From: an uncultured SAR86 cluster bacterium
GTDB taxonomy: Bacteria; Pseudomonadota; Gammaproteobacteria; Magnimaribacterales; TMED112
DNA: 40,012 nucleotides
Assembly (NCBI GenBank): GCA_902563885.1
Contig: CACEYZ010000001.1
Location: 1-40,012 of the forward strand
Direction: 5' to 3'
Position 1 is the stretch's first letter, and each line of letters begins with the position of its first letter. Below the pieces are notes generated by a model. It was not told where the DNA came from, ran no database searches, and saw only the letters and a list, made by a program, of their open reading frames with translations. The translations under genes were made by a program, and so were the position numbers. This document shows positions 9,160 to 19,640 of the stretch, one piece after another.

Positions 9160-10526
9160 TGCCAAGTAATAATATTGAAATTGAACAAGCAGTATTAGGC
9201 TCTTTATTGCTGAATGTAAATGCTTATCCCGAAGTTGACGCAAAATTAACTGCTGAAGACTTTATCTCAGAGGTTCACTCAGATATTTATAAATGTATAA
9301 AACACCTTGCAGAAAGCGGCAAAGGAACAGATTACATAAGCGTTTCAAGAGAATTAGATAGAAATAATTTATTAGAAAGGATTGGTGGAGTAGATTATTT
9401 AAAAGAGCTGCAAGACACACCTGTTACTGCAAGAAATGCAGAAAGTTATGCAGAATCTGTAAAGTCACAATCTCTTGATAGGAAATTTAAAATAGTTCTC
9501 CAGCAGTTGCTCAAAATTTCTGAAAATCCAGAAGGTAAATCAAGTAATGAAATTTTAGAGGAGGCTGAGACAAAAATTTTTGATTTGGCACAGAACAGGA
9601 TAAATAACGAAACCATGAGACCAATTGATGAGCTGGTTGGCGTTTCAATGGACAAAATAGAAGACTTAATGTCAAAAGATGGAGATTTGGTAGGTCATTC
9701 GTATGGGTACAAAGATATTGATGCACTTACTCTGGGATTGAAGGAGGAAGAATTAATTATTATTGCAGGAAGACCAAGCATGGGGAAAACTTCACTTGGA
9801 ATGAATATAGCTGAACATGTTGCAATGAATGAAGAGGGGTATGTATTGGTATTTAGTTTGGAAATGTCAGCAGAATCTCTTACTGCAAGAATGTTGGGTT
9901 CTAGAGCTGGAGTTTCAATGAAAAATGTATATTCAGGAACAATATCTGATCAGCAACTTGAAAAGCTCACTAGAATGGGAGATGAACTTTCAAAAAGTAA
10001 TTTACTTATAGATGATGCAGGAAATATTACCCCTCCAGAAATTAGGGCAAAATGTAGAAAAGTTGCTAGAGCTGCTCGAGAAAAAGGAGGAATAAAGCTT
10101 GTCTTAATAGATTATATACAATTGATGCAAATGCCAGGTCGTAATGATAATAGGGTTAGCGAGTTATCAGATATCTCAAGATCTCTAAAACATTTGGCGA
10201 AAGAATTAAAGTGCCCAGTCATTGTTCTTTCACAGTTAAACAGAAATGTTGATGCTAGAGAAAATAAACGTCCAAGAATGTCTGACTTGAGAGATTCAGG
10301 AGCAATTGAGCAAGATGCAGATTTAATTTACATGTTGTACAGGCAATGGGTTTATCAGAAAGAAGAAGAATATAAAAATGTTGCAGAAATAAATTTAGTC
10401 AAACATAGAAACGGACCCATTGAAAATGTTCTTTTATCTTTTGAGGAGAGCAACACTAGATTTGCAGAGCTTCACCCATCGGCAAAAAAAGATTACAGAG
10501 ACTGGTTAAAAGCTGATTCTGATTAA
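9159..10526 (+). CDS. dnaB: Replicative DNA helicase DnaB
   Basis: Hexameric 5'-3' helicase of the replication fork. The N-terminal domain begins NIEIEQAVLGSLLLN; the RecA-like C-terminal domain has Walker A GRPSMGKTS, VFSLEMSAESL, LVLIDYIQLM (Walker B), VIVLSQLNR and DLRDSGAIEQDAD, with the VKHRNGP segment near the end. It has 455 residues and no intein. The rplI-dnaB-alr order is common in Gammaproteobacteria. Followed by alr after 8 bases. Confidence 0.96.
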   Translation: MPSNNIEIEQAVLGSLLLNVNAYPEVDAKLTAEDFISEVHSDIYKCIKHLAESGKGTDYISVSRELDRNNLLERIGGVDYLKELQDTPVTARNAESYAESVKSQSLDRKFKIVLQQLLKISENPEGKSSNEILEEAETKIFDLAQNRINNETMRPIDELVGVSMDKIEDLMSKDGDLVGHSYGYKDIDALTLGLKEEELIIIAGRPSMGKTSLGMNIAEHVAMNEEGYVLVFSLEMSAESLTARMLGSRAGVSMKNVYSGTISDQQLEKLTRMGDELSKSNLLIDDAGNITPPEIRAKCRKVARAAREKGGIKLVLIDYIQLMQMPGRNDNRVSELSDISRSLKHLAKELKCPVIVLSQLNRNVDARENKRPRMSDLRDSGAIEQDADLIYMLYRQWVYQKEEEYKNVAEINLVKHRNGPIENVLLSFEESNTRFAELHPSAKKDYRDWLKADSD

Positions 10527-10534
10527 AATCTAAA

Positions 10535-11575
10535 ATGCGTGATACAGAACTGCAAATTAATTTAAGTAACCTCAGTCATAATTTAAATATTCTTAAAGAA
10601 AATACGACTTCTGAAATACAAGGAGTTTTGAAAGCTTTTTCTTATGGTCTAGAAATTAACGAAGTGGTAGAGGTAATCGACGAACATGTTTCTTGCTACT
10701 CTGTAATGTCTATAGATGAAGCAATTTTGGTAAGAAATAAAAGCTCCAAACCAATTCTTTTGTTGCAGGGTATTTACGACTTAGATGAATATAAAGAGGT
10801 TTTAAAATACGATTTAGATTTTGTAATTCACTCAGACTGGCAGCTAAAAAATCTTGAAGAAGGGCTTAAAAATAACAGACTTTGGCTAAAGCTTAATACC
10901 GGGTTAAATAGGTTAGGTTTTAATGCAGAAAAATTTGAGAGCACAATCAAAGTTTTAGAGCAGAAAGGTTTTATTAATCTTGTATTAATGTCACATTTTG
11001 CATGCGCTGATGAAAAAGGACACCCACTAAATGACAAACAACTTCAGCTCTTTGAAAAGGTAACAAAAAAATTTAGCTATAAAAAAAGTCTAGCAAATTC
11101 TGGTGCAGTCTTTAATTATCCGGAATCGCATTATGATATCGTAAGACCAGGAATTTCAGTTTATGGTGGTGGTTTTTATGAACATGGAATAAAACCTGTT
11201 ACAAATTTCAGATCAAAGATAATTTCAATTAGAAATGTAAAAAAAGGGGACTCTGTTGGGTATGAGGCAAGTTGGACAGCAGTTAAGGATTCGTTAGTGG
11301 CAGTTATTTCACTTGGGTACGCTGATGGATACCCATTAATCTACAAAGATGTCCCAGTTTTTGTGAATGATAAACAGTTCCATACAATTGGGAGAACAAG
11401 CATGGATATGGTTTGTATTAATTTAGGAGATGATTCTTCAATAAAAGTAGGTGATTGGGTAGAAATGTGGAACTTCAAAACCCCACTAAATACACTAGCT
11501 AAGAGCATAAATACAATTTCGTACCAATTATTAACAAATATCTCAAGAAGAGTTCCAAAAAATTATTTAGAATAG
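10535..11575 (+). CDS. alr: Alanine racemase
   Basis: PLP enzyme that makes D-Ala for peptidoglycan, feeding the ddl product encoded upstream. The PLP lysine is Lys33 in GVLKAFSYGLE; the more common form is VKANAYGHG, so the loop is a KAFSYG variant. NTGLNRLGF, SHFACAD, RPGISVYGG, VGYEASWTA (likely catalytic Tyr) and GRTSMDMV follow in the expected order. 346 residues. Lies directly after dnaB, as in enterobacteria. Confidence 0.93.
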   Translation: MRDTELQINLSNLSHNLNILKENTTSEIQGVLKAFSYGLEINEVVEVIDEHVSCYSVMSIDEAILVRNKSSKPILLLQGIYDLDEYKEVLKYDLDFVIHSDWQLKNLEEGLKNNRLWLKLNTGLNRLGFNAEKFESTIKVLEQKGFINLVLMSHFACADEKGHPLNDKQLQLFEKVTKKFSYKKSLANSGAVFNYPESHYDIVRPGISVYGGGFYEHGIKPVTNFRSKIISIRNVKKGDSVGYEASWTAVKDSLVAVISLGYADGYPLIYKDVPVFVNDKQFHTIGRTSMDMVCINLGDDSSIKVGDWVEMWNFKTPLNTLAKSINTISYQLLTNISRRVPKNYLE

Positions 11576-11591
11576 TCTCTTAATTTGTTAA

Positions 11592-14046
<2,455 letters not shown>

Positions 14047-14047
<1 letters not shown>

Positions 14048-15309
14048 TGCATATCAAATCAATTGACGCAATTGAAATACTTGACTCAAGGGGTGTCCCT
14101 TCAATCCATACATCTGTCGTTTTAAATTCAGGACATAAAGGAGAAGCCATGGTTCCTAGTGGGGCTTCAACAGGAAAAAAAGAGGCGTTTGAACTTAGAG
14201 ATAATGATGAGAGATTTAATGGAAAAGGCACTAAAAAAGCGATCGAAAATGTAAAGAACTTAATACAGCCTGCTTTATTAGGTAAGCCAATTGAGGATCA
14301 AAAAGAATTGGATCAAATAATGATTAATCTTGATGGCACAAGACAAAAGAAAAAAATAGGTGCAAACTCGATACTTTCAGTCTCTCTCGCTTGCACAAGG
14401 GCTGCTGCAAATGCTATGAACCTACCTCTTTATGACTATTTACGTATTCTTTTTAATTCCAAATCAGATAAAGGATCAACCCTTTCAATGCCCAAGCCAA
14501 TGTTAAATATTTTTAATGGTGGAGCTCATTCTAATAATAGAATAGATATACAAGAATTTATGATAATGCCTTCTGATGATGTTAGTTTTTCTGAGGGTTT
14601 AAAAAACTGTGTTCAAGTTTATACATCATTAAAAAGACTTCTTTCATCAAAAGGTTGGAGTACAAATGTTGGAGATGAGGGTGGATTTGCTCCTAATCTT
14701 GACTCAAATGAAGAAGTTATAGAATACTTAATAAAAGCAATTCAAAGTGCAAATTTTTCATATGGCAAAGATATTTTTATTTCTTTAGATTGTGCTGCTT
14801 CAGAATTTTTTGATGGAAGGAATTATATTTTAAATGCTACAGATGAAACTTTTTCATCAGATGGTTTGATAGATTATTATGTCAAACTTATTAAAAAATT
14901 TGATATTAAATCTATCGAAGATCCCTTGCATGAGGATGATTGGGATGGATGGATAAAATTAACAAGGGAATTAAATGGAGTACAAATAGTTGGGGACGAT
15001 ATATTTGTAACTCAGAGAGAGTTATTAAAAAAGGGAATAGACGCACACGCTGGGAATGCAATACTTATAAAGCCCAATCAAGTAGGAACGCTCACTGAAA
15101 GTTTGGAAAGCATTAAGTTAGCAAAAGAAAACGAATTTAATACTATCATTTCACATAGGTCTGGTGAAACAGAAGATTCTTTTATAGCTGACCTTGCTGT
15201 TGGAGTGGACGCAAAGCAAATAAAGGCGGGTGCACCATCAAGATCAGATAGAAACTCAAAATACAATAGATTACTAATTATTGAAAATGAGCTCTACCCA
15301 AAAAAATAA
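14047..15309 (+). CDS. eno: Enolase
   Basis: Interconverts 2-phosphoglycerate and phosphoenolpyruvate; also an RNA degradosome component in some gammaproteobacteria. EILDSRGVPSIHTSV, PSGASTGKKEA, GGAHSNNRIDIQEFM, VGDEGGFAPN, SIEDPLHEDDWDGW, VGDDIFVT, IKPNQVGTLTE and SHRSGETED with the catalytic residues are all present. 420 residues. Its 3' end overlaps ftsB by 23 bases. Confidence 0.97.
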
Positions 15310-15598
15310 AATTAATAGTCTTATAGCAGTCATTGGAATAATTTTTTTATCAATTTTTATTGCTTTAATTTCGTACGACATATTATTTGGAACTTACAGC
15401 ATTAATTCAAACAACAAAATCTCTAATGTTGTTATTTCAAAAGAAAAGGAGCTAACTAAAATTAATAATGAAAATACTGAACTTATAGAAAAAATTGACT
15501 CAATCAAAAATGATGAAAGTTATGTGGAGAATATGGCTCGTGAAGAGTTTGGATTAATTAAAGAGGGTGAAGAGTATTTTGAAATCGAACCAGAATAA
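15287..15598 (+). CDS. ftsB: Cell division protein FtsB (septum formation initiator family)
   Basis: Bitopic divisome protein acting with FtsL and FtsQ. A short basic tail, a membrane helix (about residues 12-33) and a coiled coil (ISKEKELTKINNENTELIEK) end in ENMAREEFGLIKEGEEYFEI, the typical FtsB C-terminal block. The ATG at 15287 is preferred (103 residues); a TTG at 15281 would add two residues. The gene lies between eno and ispDF, the standard gammaproteobacterial place. Confidence 0.92.
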   Translation: MSSTQKNKINSLIAVIGIIFLSIFIALISYDILFGTYSINSNNKISNVVISKEKELTKINNENTELIEKIDSIKNDESYVENMAREEFGLIKEGEEYFEIEPE

Positions 15599-16736
15599 TA
15601 AAAAAATTTCATTAATCCTTGCAGCTGCTGGTCTAGGAACAAGATTTAGTTCTGAAATTCCAAAACAATATTTCAAGATTGATAATCAAACTATTCTTGA
15701 AAAAACACTTAATATTTTTAGAAATATTTCTGCAATTAAAAAAATTGTTATTCCACTACATAAAAATGATAAGGAATTTAAACAATTAGATTTACCAGAT
15801 GGGCTTAATATAGTTACTGTCACAGGTGGCGAAACAAGAGCAGAATCTGTATTACAGGCTCTTAAATTAGTCGATAAAGATGATTATGTAATAGTGCATG
15901 ATGCAGTTAGGCCTTTTGTAGATAAAGAAGATATACACCTTTTAATAGAGGAATTTGAAAATCAAAATGAGGATTGTTTGGTTTATGGATTGCCCGTATA
16001 TGAATCTTTAAAAAATATAAATCGAGAAACTTTATTTGTTGAGAAAAGTGTAGATAGGAATGATTTTTACCTTGCCCAAACTCCACAAATTACAAAAGCA
16101 AAATCTTTAGAATCATCACTTGAGATTTGTCTAAAAGAAAATTACGTCCCAAGTGACGAATCAGAAGCAATTGAACATTCAGGAGGAACTGTAAGATTTA
16201 TTCCAGGAAAGCGTAAAAATATAAAGGTTACAGTTTCTGAAGATGTAATGAACTTTTATAAGCTAGAGGAAAAAGTTGGTTTGGGTTTTGATAGCCATAG
16301 GTTTAAAGAGGGCGAGTATTTAATTCTTGGTGGGGTAAAAGTTCCTTTCAATAAAAGTTTTGATGCTCACTCTGATGGAGATATCATTTTTCATTCAATA
16401 GTTGATGCCATGCTTGGCTCAGTTGGTGACGGAGATATTGGAGAACATTTTCCAAATACTCCAGAATGGAAAGATGCAGAAGGCAGTAAGCTTTTTGAAA
16501 TCACAAATAATTTACTTGCAAAAAAAGGTTTTAAACTTATTCAAGTTGATATAGTTGTGATACTTGAGGAGCCAAAACTCAATCAATATAAGGCTAAAAT
16601 TATTAAAAATTTAAGTCAAATTCTTAAACTCAACAAAGATAATATTGGTTTAAAAGCAAAAACTTCAGAAAAAATGGGTTTTATAGGTAATAATGATGGT
16701 GCAGCAGCACAAACAATTATAAAAATTTCAAGGTGA
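15567..16736 (+). CDS. ispDF: Bifunctional MEP cytidylyltransferase / MECDP synthase IspDF
   Basis: Two enzymes of the non-mevalonate isoprenoid pathway in one 389-residue chain. The IspD half has LAAAGLGTRFSSEIPKQY, GGETRAESV and VHDAVRPFV. The IspF half starts around residue 232 with LGFDSHRF and carries LGGVKVPF, AHSDGDIIFHSIVDAMLG, GDIGEHFPNT and KTSEKMGFIG. The linker is only a few residues. A GTG at 15567 is used here; a TTG at 15579 is also possible. Fusions are well known in alpha- and epsilonproteobacteria; most gammaproteobacteria keep separate genes. Confidence 0.94.
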   Translation: MKSILKSNQNNKKISLILAAAGLGTRFSSEIPKQYFKIDNQTILEKTLNIFRNISAIKKIVIPLHKNDKEFKQLDLPDGLNIVTVTGGETRAESVLQALKLVDKDDYVIVHDAVRPFVDKEDIHLLIEEFENQNEDCLVYGLPVYESLKNINRETLFVEKSVDRNDFYLAQTPQITKAKSLESSLEICLKENYVPSDESEAIEHSGGTVRFIPGKRKNIKVTVSEDVMNFYKLEEKVGLGFDSHRFKEGEYLILGGVKVPFNKSFDAHSDGDIIFHSIVDAMLGSVGDGDIGEHFPNTPEWKDAEGSKLFEITNNLLAKKGFKLIQVDIVVILEEPKLNQYKAKIIKNLSQILKLNKDNIGLKAKTSEKMGFIGNNDGAAAQTIIKISR

Positions 16737-17479
16737 ATATTCTTCTAACAAATGATGACGGAGTCGATTCAAATATTACATTAAGTTTATTGAAGGCTCT
16801 TGAGGAAGATGGCCATAATATAACATTAATTGCACCCTCAAAAGATAACAGCGGCCAGGGCGCTGCTATAACACTTAGGTCGGATGTAAAAATTGAAAAA
16901 CTCTCCAACAATATATACTCCGTAGATGGAACGCCAGCTGATTGTGTCTTCATGGGTTTAATGGCTATTTTAGAGCAAATTCCAGATATCGTAATTTCCG
17001 GCATTAACAGAGGAGCCAATATGGGAGATGATGTTATTCATTCAGGTACACTCGGCGCAGCTTTCACAGCGAGAAAATTACATTATCCACCTTTAGCTAT
17101 TTCTATAGCAGGAAAATCCTTTGAGGAATTTGAGTCATCAATACTTGCTGCAAAAATGATGCTTGATCAAATAATTGAGAATTACAGAAATAAACCAAAT
17201 GATGGTGTCGTTATTAACATGAATGTCCCAAATTTAAAATTTAATCAAATCCAAGGCTTTAAGCTCACTAAACTCGGAAATAGAGGTGTGCCTCTTGCAC
17301 CTGAATTTAAAGGGGATGAAAATTCAATAAGTTATAAAATTGGAAAATCAGGTCCTCCTGCTGGTAATCTTGAAGGCACAGATTTCGAAGCAATTAAAAC
17401 GAACTTCATTTCAGTAACTCCTTTATTTTGGGATATGACCAGCCTTTCAAAATTTAGAGGAAAACTTCCAGGTGTATAA
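16733..17479 (+). CDS. surE: 5'/3'-nucleotidase SurE
   Basis: Metal-dependent nucleoside monophosphate phosphatase. The start NILLTNDDGVDS carries the metal-binding Asp pair, followed by APSKDNSGQGAAIT, VDGTPADCV, SGINRGANMGDDVIHSGTLGAA. 248 residues. GTG start overlapping ispDF by 4 bases. In many relatives truD lies between ispF and surE, and pcm-nlpD-rpoS follows; none of these is here. Confidence 0.95.
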   Translation: MNILLTNDDGVDSNITLSLLKALEEDGHNITLIAPSKDNSGQGAAITLRSDVKIEKLSNNIYSVDGTPADCVFMGLMAILEQIPDIVISGINRGANMGDDVIHSGTLGAAFTARKLHYPPLAISIAGKSFEEFESSILAAKMMLDQIIENYRNKPNDGVVINMNVPNLKFNQIQGFKLTKLGNRGVPLAPEFKGDENSISYKIGKSGPPAGNLEGTDFEAIKTNFISVTPLFWDMTSLSKFRGKLPGV

Positions 17480-18224
17480 GTTTTTTTACAGATTTGTATC
17501 CGGTTTCTTTATGGGGTTAGCCGAAATCACTCCCGGCATTTCTGGGGCCACTGTAGCTGGTTTGTTCAATGTTTATAATGAATTTGTAAAAATAATATCT
17601 TTTTTTAGCCCTTCACAATTCGAATTTTCTTTTAAAAAGATAAAAGAAAATATCAATCTAGGATTTTCAGCTCCACTCCTTTTGGGCATGATTATGGCAA
17701 TTTTCTTAGCTGTAAATTTAATAAATTATTTAATAACAAATTTTTTGTTCGAATTTAAAATCTTTCTTTCTTTGGTAATGGTTTTAGCTGTATTAAAAAA
17801 CTGCTTTTTAGATCAAAGATTTATAATTTCAGCAAAATTCCCATTACATTTTTTCTCTGGAATTTTTATTGCAGCTTGTATTAGTCTAACTTTAATAGAG
17901 TTTTCTTATTCAGATTTTGCTCCTCCATTAAAGATTTTATTTTTAGTTTTTGCCGGATTTTTAAGTTTTACAGCATTTATTTTGCCAGGTATTTCTGGTT
18001 CATTAGTTTTAGTCCTTTTAGGTGTTTATCAAGAAGTAATAATTTCATTAAAAAATTTTGATTTTTTACTTCTTTCTCCACTAATACTTGGATTATCAAT
18101 ATCATTTTTTATTGTTCCAAATGAAATAATCAAAAGTTTTAAAAAAAATGAGAATTCAGTAAAGGTGTTTTTTTCTGGTTTAATCTTTGGCTCAATTCCA
18201 TCTGTGTGGCTGCATTTAAATTAA
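17472..18224 (+). CDS. DUF368 membrane protein, PopT-like undecaprenyl-phosphate translocase
   Basis: Polytopic membrane protein of 250 residues with two related PGISG motifs, one at Pro21 ([12 protein letters not shown]) and one at Pro172 ([15 protein letters not shown]), the hallmark of DUF368. DUF368 proteins have been identified as polyprenyl-phosphate transporters that return undecaprenyl phosphate across the membrane for reuse. The GTG start overlaps surE by 8 bases and ends the long run of envelope genes, which fits that role. The substrate here is inferred from the family. The stop codon overlaps that of the convergent fdxA in a TTAA. Confidence 0.87.
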   Translation: MYKFFYRFVSGFFMGLAEITPGISGATVAGLFNVYNEFVKIISFFSPSQFEFSFKKIKENINLGFSAPLLLGMIMAIFLAVNLINYLITNFLFEFKIFLSLVMVLAVLKNCFLDQRFIISAKFPLHFFSGIFIAACISLTLIEFSYSDFAPPLKILFLVFAGFLSFTAFILPGISGSLVLVLLGVYQEVIISLKNFDFLLLSPLILGLSISFFIVPNEIIKSFKKNENSVKVFFSGLIFGSIPSVWLHLN

Positions 18225-18547
18225 TCTTTTTTTAAGAGATCTATTTTATTTTTTATAGAACTGAATTTAGCAGCCTCGGGCAAAGCCTCTTTTTTTTGCG
18301 TTATATTTGGCCAAACAGCAGACAAATCATCATTTATTTCAACAAAATGAATTTGATCTGGTGGTAGTTCATCCTCTGCATAAATAGCTTTTTCAGGACA
18401 TTCTGGTTCACAAAGACCACAATCTATGCATTCATTTGGATTGATTACTAAGAAATTAGGACCTTCATAAAAACAGTCTACAGGACAAACTTCAACACAA
18501 TCAGTGTGTTTACACTGTATACATGATTCAGTAACTATAAATGCCAT
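18221..18547 (-). CDS. fdxA: Seven-iron ferredoxin FdxA ([3Fe-4S][4Fe-4S])
   Basis: Small electron carrier of the Azotobacter ferredoxin I type. Cys9, Cys17 and Cys50 are expected to bind the 3Fe cluster, and Cys21, Cys40, Cys43 and Cys46 the 4Fe cluster; [18 protein letters not shown] and [17 protein letters not shown] are diagnostic. 108 residues. In pseudomonads fdxA lies close to mutS and recA; here recA is divergent with a 115-base gap and mutS is absent. It ends in convergence with the DUF368 gene. Confidence 0.94.
   Translation of the reverse strand: MAFIVTESCIQCKHTDCVEVCPVDCFYEGPNFLVINPNECIDCGLCEPECPEKAIYAEDELPPDQIHFVEINDDLSAVWPNITQKKEALPEAAKFSSIKNKIDLLKKD
18281..18297 (+). terminator. 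Possible weak intrinsic terminator inside fdxA (antisense side)
   Basis: On the plus strand GGGC-AAA-GCCT (18278-18288) can form a four-pair stem with one G-T pair, followed by C and eight T residues (18290-18297). It lies about 55 bases past the DUF368 stop, within the convergent fdxA, and could end the long plus-strand run. The stem is short, so this is weak. Confidence 0.2.
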
Positions 18548-18607
18548 TGGAGTATTTTACTTGATATATGCTCTTTTAAAAAAATAAAGAAAAAAATGTT
18601 TTTTTTC

Positions 18608-18636
18608 TTGATTATTTAAAAAAAAGTAAGTACTGT
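18608..18636 (+). promoter_or_regulatory. Putative recA promoter
   Basis: TTGATT at 18608-18613 and TACTGT at 18631-18636 are separated by 17 bases and would place the transcription start inside or next to the LexA box, as at other SOS-controlled recA genes. The -10 match is modest and a -10 within the TATATATA tract is equally possible. Confidence 0.4.
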
Positions 18637-18648
18637 ATATATATACAC
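18633..18648. promoter_or_regulatory. LexA (SOS) box upstream of recA
   Basis: CTGT-ATATATAT-ACAC matches the gammaproteobacterial LexA consensus CTGT-N8-ACAG with one mismatch (last base), and the central AT alternation is the preferred spacer. It lies 15 bases before the recA ATG, so LexA bound here would block recA transcription until DNA damage. Confidence 0.8.
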
Positions 18649-18651
18649 TAC

Positions 18652-18657
18652 TAAGGA
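18652..18657 (+). promoter_or_regulatory. recA ribosome binding site
   Basis: TAAGGA lies about six bases before the ATG at 18663. It is one of the clearer Shine-Dalgarno sequences in a window where most starts are coupled to an upstream stop instead. Confidence 0.7.
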
Positions 18658-18662
18658 AAAAT

Positions 18663-19637
18663 ATGGCAGATAATAAAAAAACATCGTTAGAAACAGCACT
18701 TAAGCAAATCGAAAAAGATTTTGGTGAAGGAACTATCATGAAGCTCGGAGCAAGGGATACTGTCGAGGTCCCTTCCATTTCTACAGGTTCTTTTGGTTTA
18801 GACAAAGCATTAGGAATAGATGGTTTGCCTAAAGGTAGAGTAGTTGAAATATACGGTCCAGAATCTTCTGGAAAGACAACTCTTACACTTCAGATAATAG
18901 CAGAATGCCAAAAAGCTGGCGGAACTGCGGCATTTATTGATGCGGAGCATGCGTTAGATCCAGAATATGCCAAAGCCCTAGGTGTTGATATTGACGAACT
19001 ACTTATTTCTCAACCTGATACAGGTGAACAAGCCCTGGAAGTTACTGATAAGTTGGTTGAGAGTGGAGGGCTTGATGTAATAGTAGTTGATAGTGTTGCA
19101 GCATTAGTACCTAGAGCTGAATTAGAGGGAAATATGGGTGATTCTCACGTTGGGCTTCAAGCAAGATTGATGTCACAAGCACTAAGAAAGATTACTGGTA
19201 GCATCCAGAGAAAAAATACACTCGTTATATTTATCAATCAAATAAGGATGAAAATCGGAGTAATGTTTGGGAGTCCAGAAACAACAACTGGGGGAAATGC
19301 ATTGAAGTTCTACTCCAGTGTTAGGTTAGATATTAGAAGAATCGGTGCAATAAAAGATGGTGATGAAGTAATTGGAAATGAAACACGAGTAAAAGTTGTT
19401 AAAAATAAAATGGCACCTCCATTTAAAGTAGCAGAATTTCAAATCCTTTATGGGAAGGGTATAAATAGAAAAGCTGAAATTATTGAGTATGCAGTTCAAA
19501 AAGGAATAGTTGAAAAGGCTGGATCATGGTACAGCTATAAAGGCGATAAAATTGGCCAAGGAATGTCTAAAGTAACAGAATTTCTTGATGAAAATCCTAA
19601 TATTCTCACTGATATAGAAAAAGTAATATCTGAATAG
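18663..19637 (+). CDS. recA: Recombinase RecA
   Basis: ATP-dependent strand-exchange protein and LexA co-protease. [24 protein letters not shown], Walker [10 protein letters not shown], the EHALDP segment, [15 protein letters not shown], the L1/L2 loop regions and [20 protein letters not shown] are typical. 324 residues; it lacks the extended acidic tail of the 352-residue E. coli protein. Preceded by a LexA box and its own ribosome site. No recX follows; the next gene is convergent after 3 bases. Confidence 0.97.
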   Translation: MADNKKTSLETALKQIEKDFGEGTIMKLGARDTVEVPSISTGSFGLDKALGIDGLPKGRVVEIYGPESSGKTTLTLQIIAECQKAGGTAAFIDAEHALDPEYAKALGVDIDELLISQPDTGEQALEVTDKLVESGGLDVIVVDSVAALVPRAELEGNMGDSHVGLQARLMSQALRKITGSIQRKNTLVIFINQIRMKIGVMFGSPETTTGGNALKFYSSVRLDIRRIGAIKDGDEVIGNETRVKVVKNKMAPPFKVAEFQILYGKGINRKAEIIEYAVQKGIVEKAGSWYSYKGDKIGQGMSKVTEFLDENPNILTDIEKVISE

Positions 19638-19640
19638 ACA

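Noticed and set aside
9446..9726. Two overlapping minus-strand frames within dnaB
   Set aside because: Opposite the DnaB linker and helicase region; low-complexity, no family resemblance.
18637..18645. TATATATA tract before recA as a simple dinucleotide repeat
   Set aside because: It is the spacer of a LexA box, flanked by CTGT and ACAC at the right distance, so a regulatory site explains it better.
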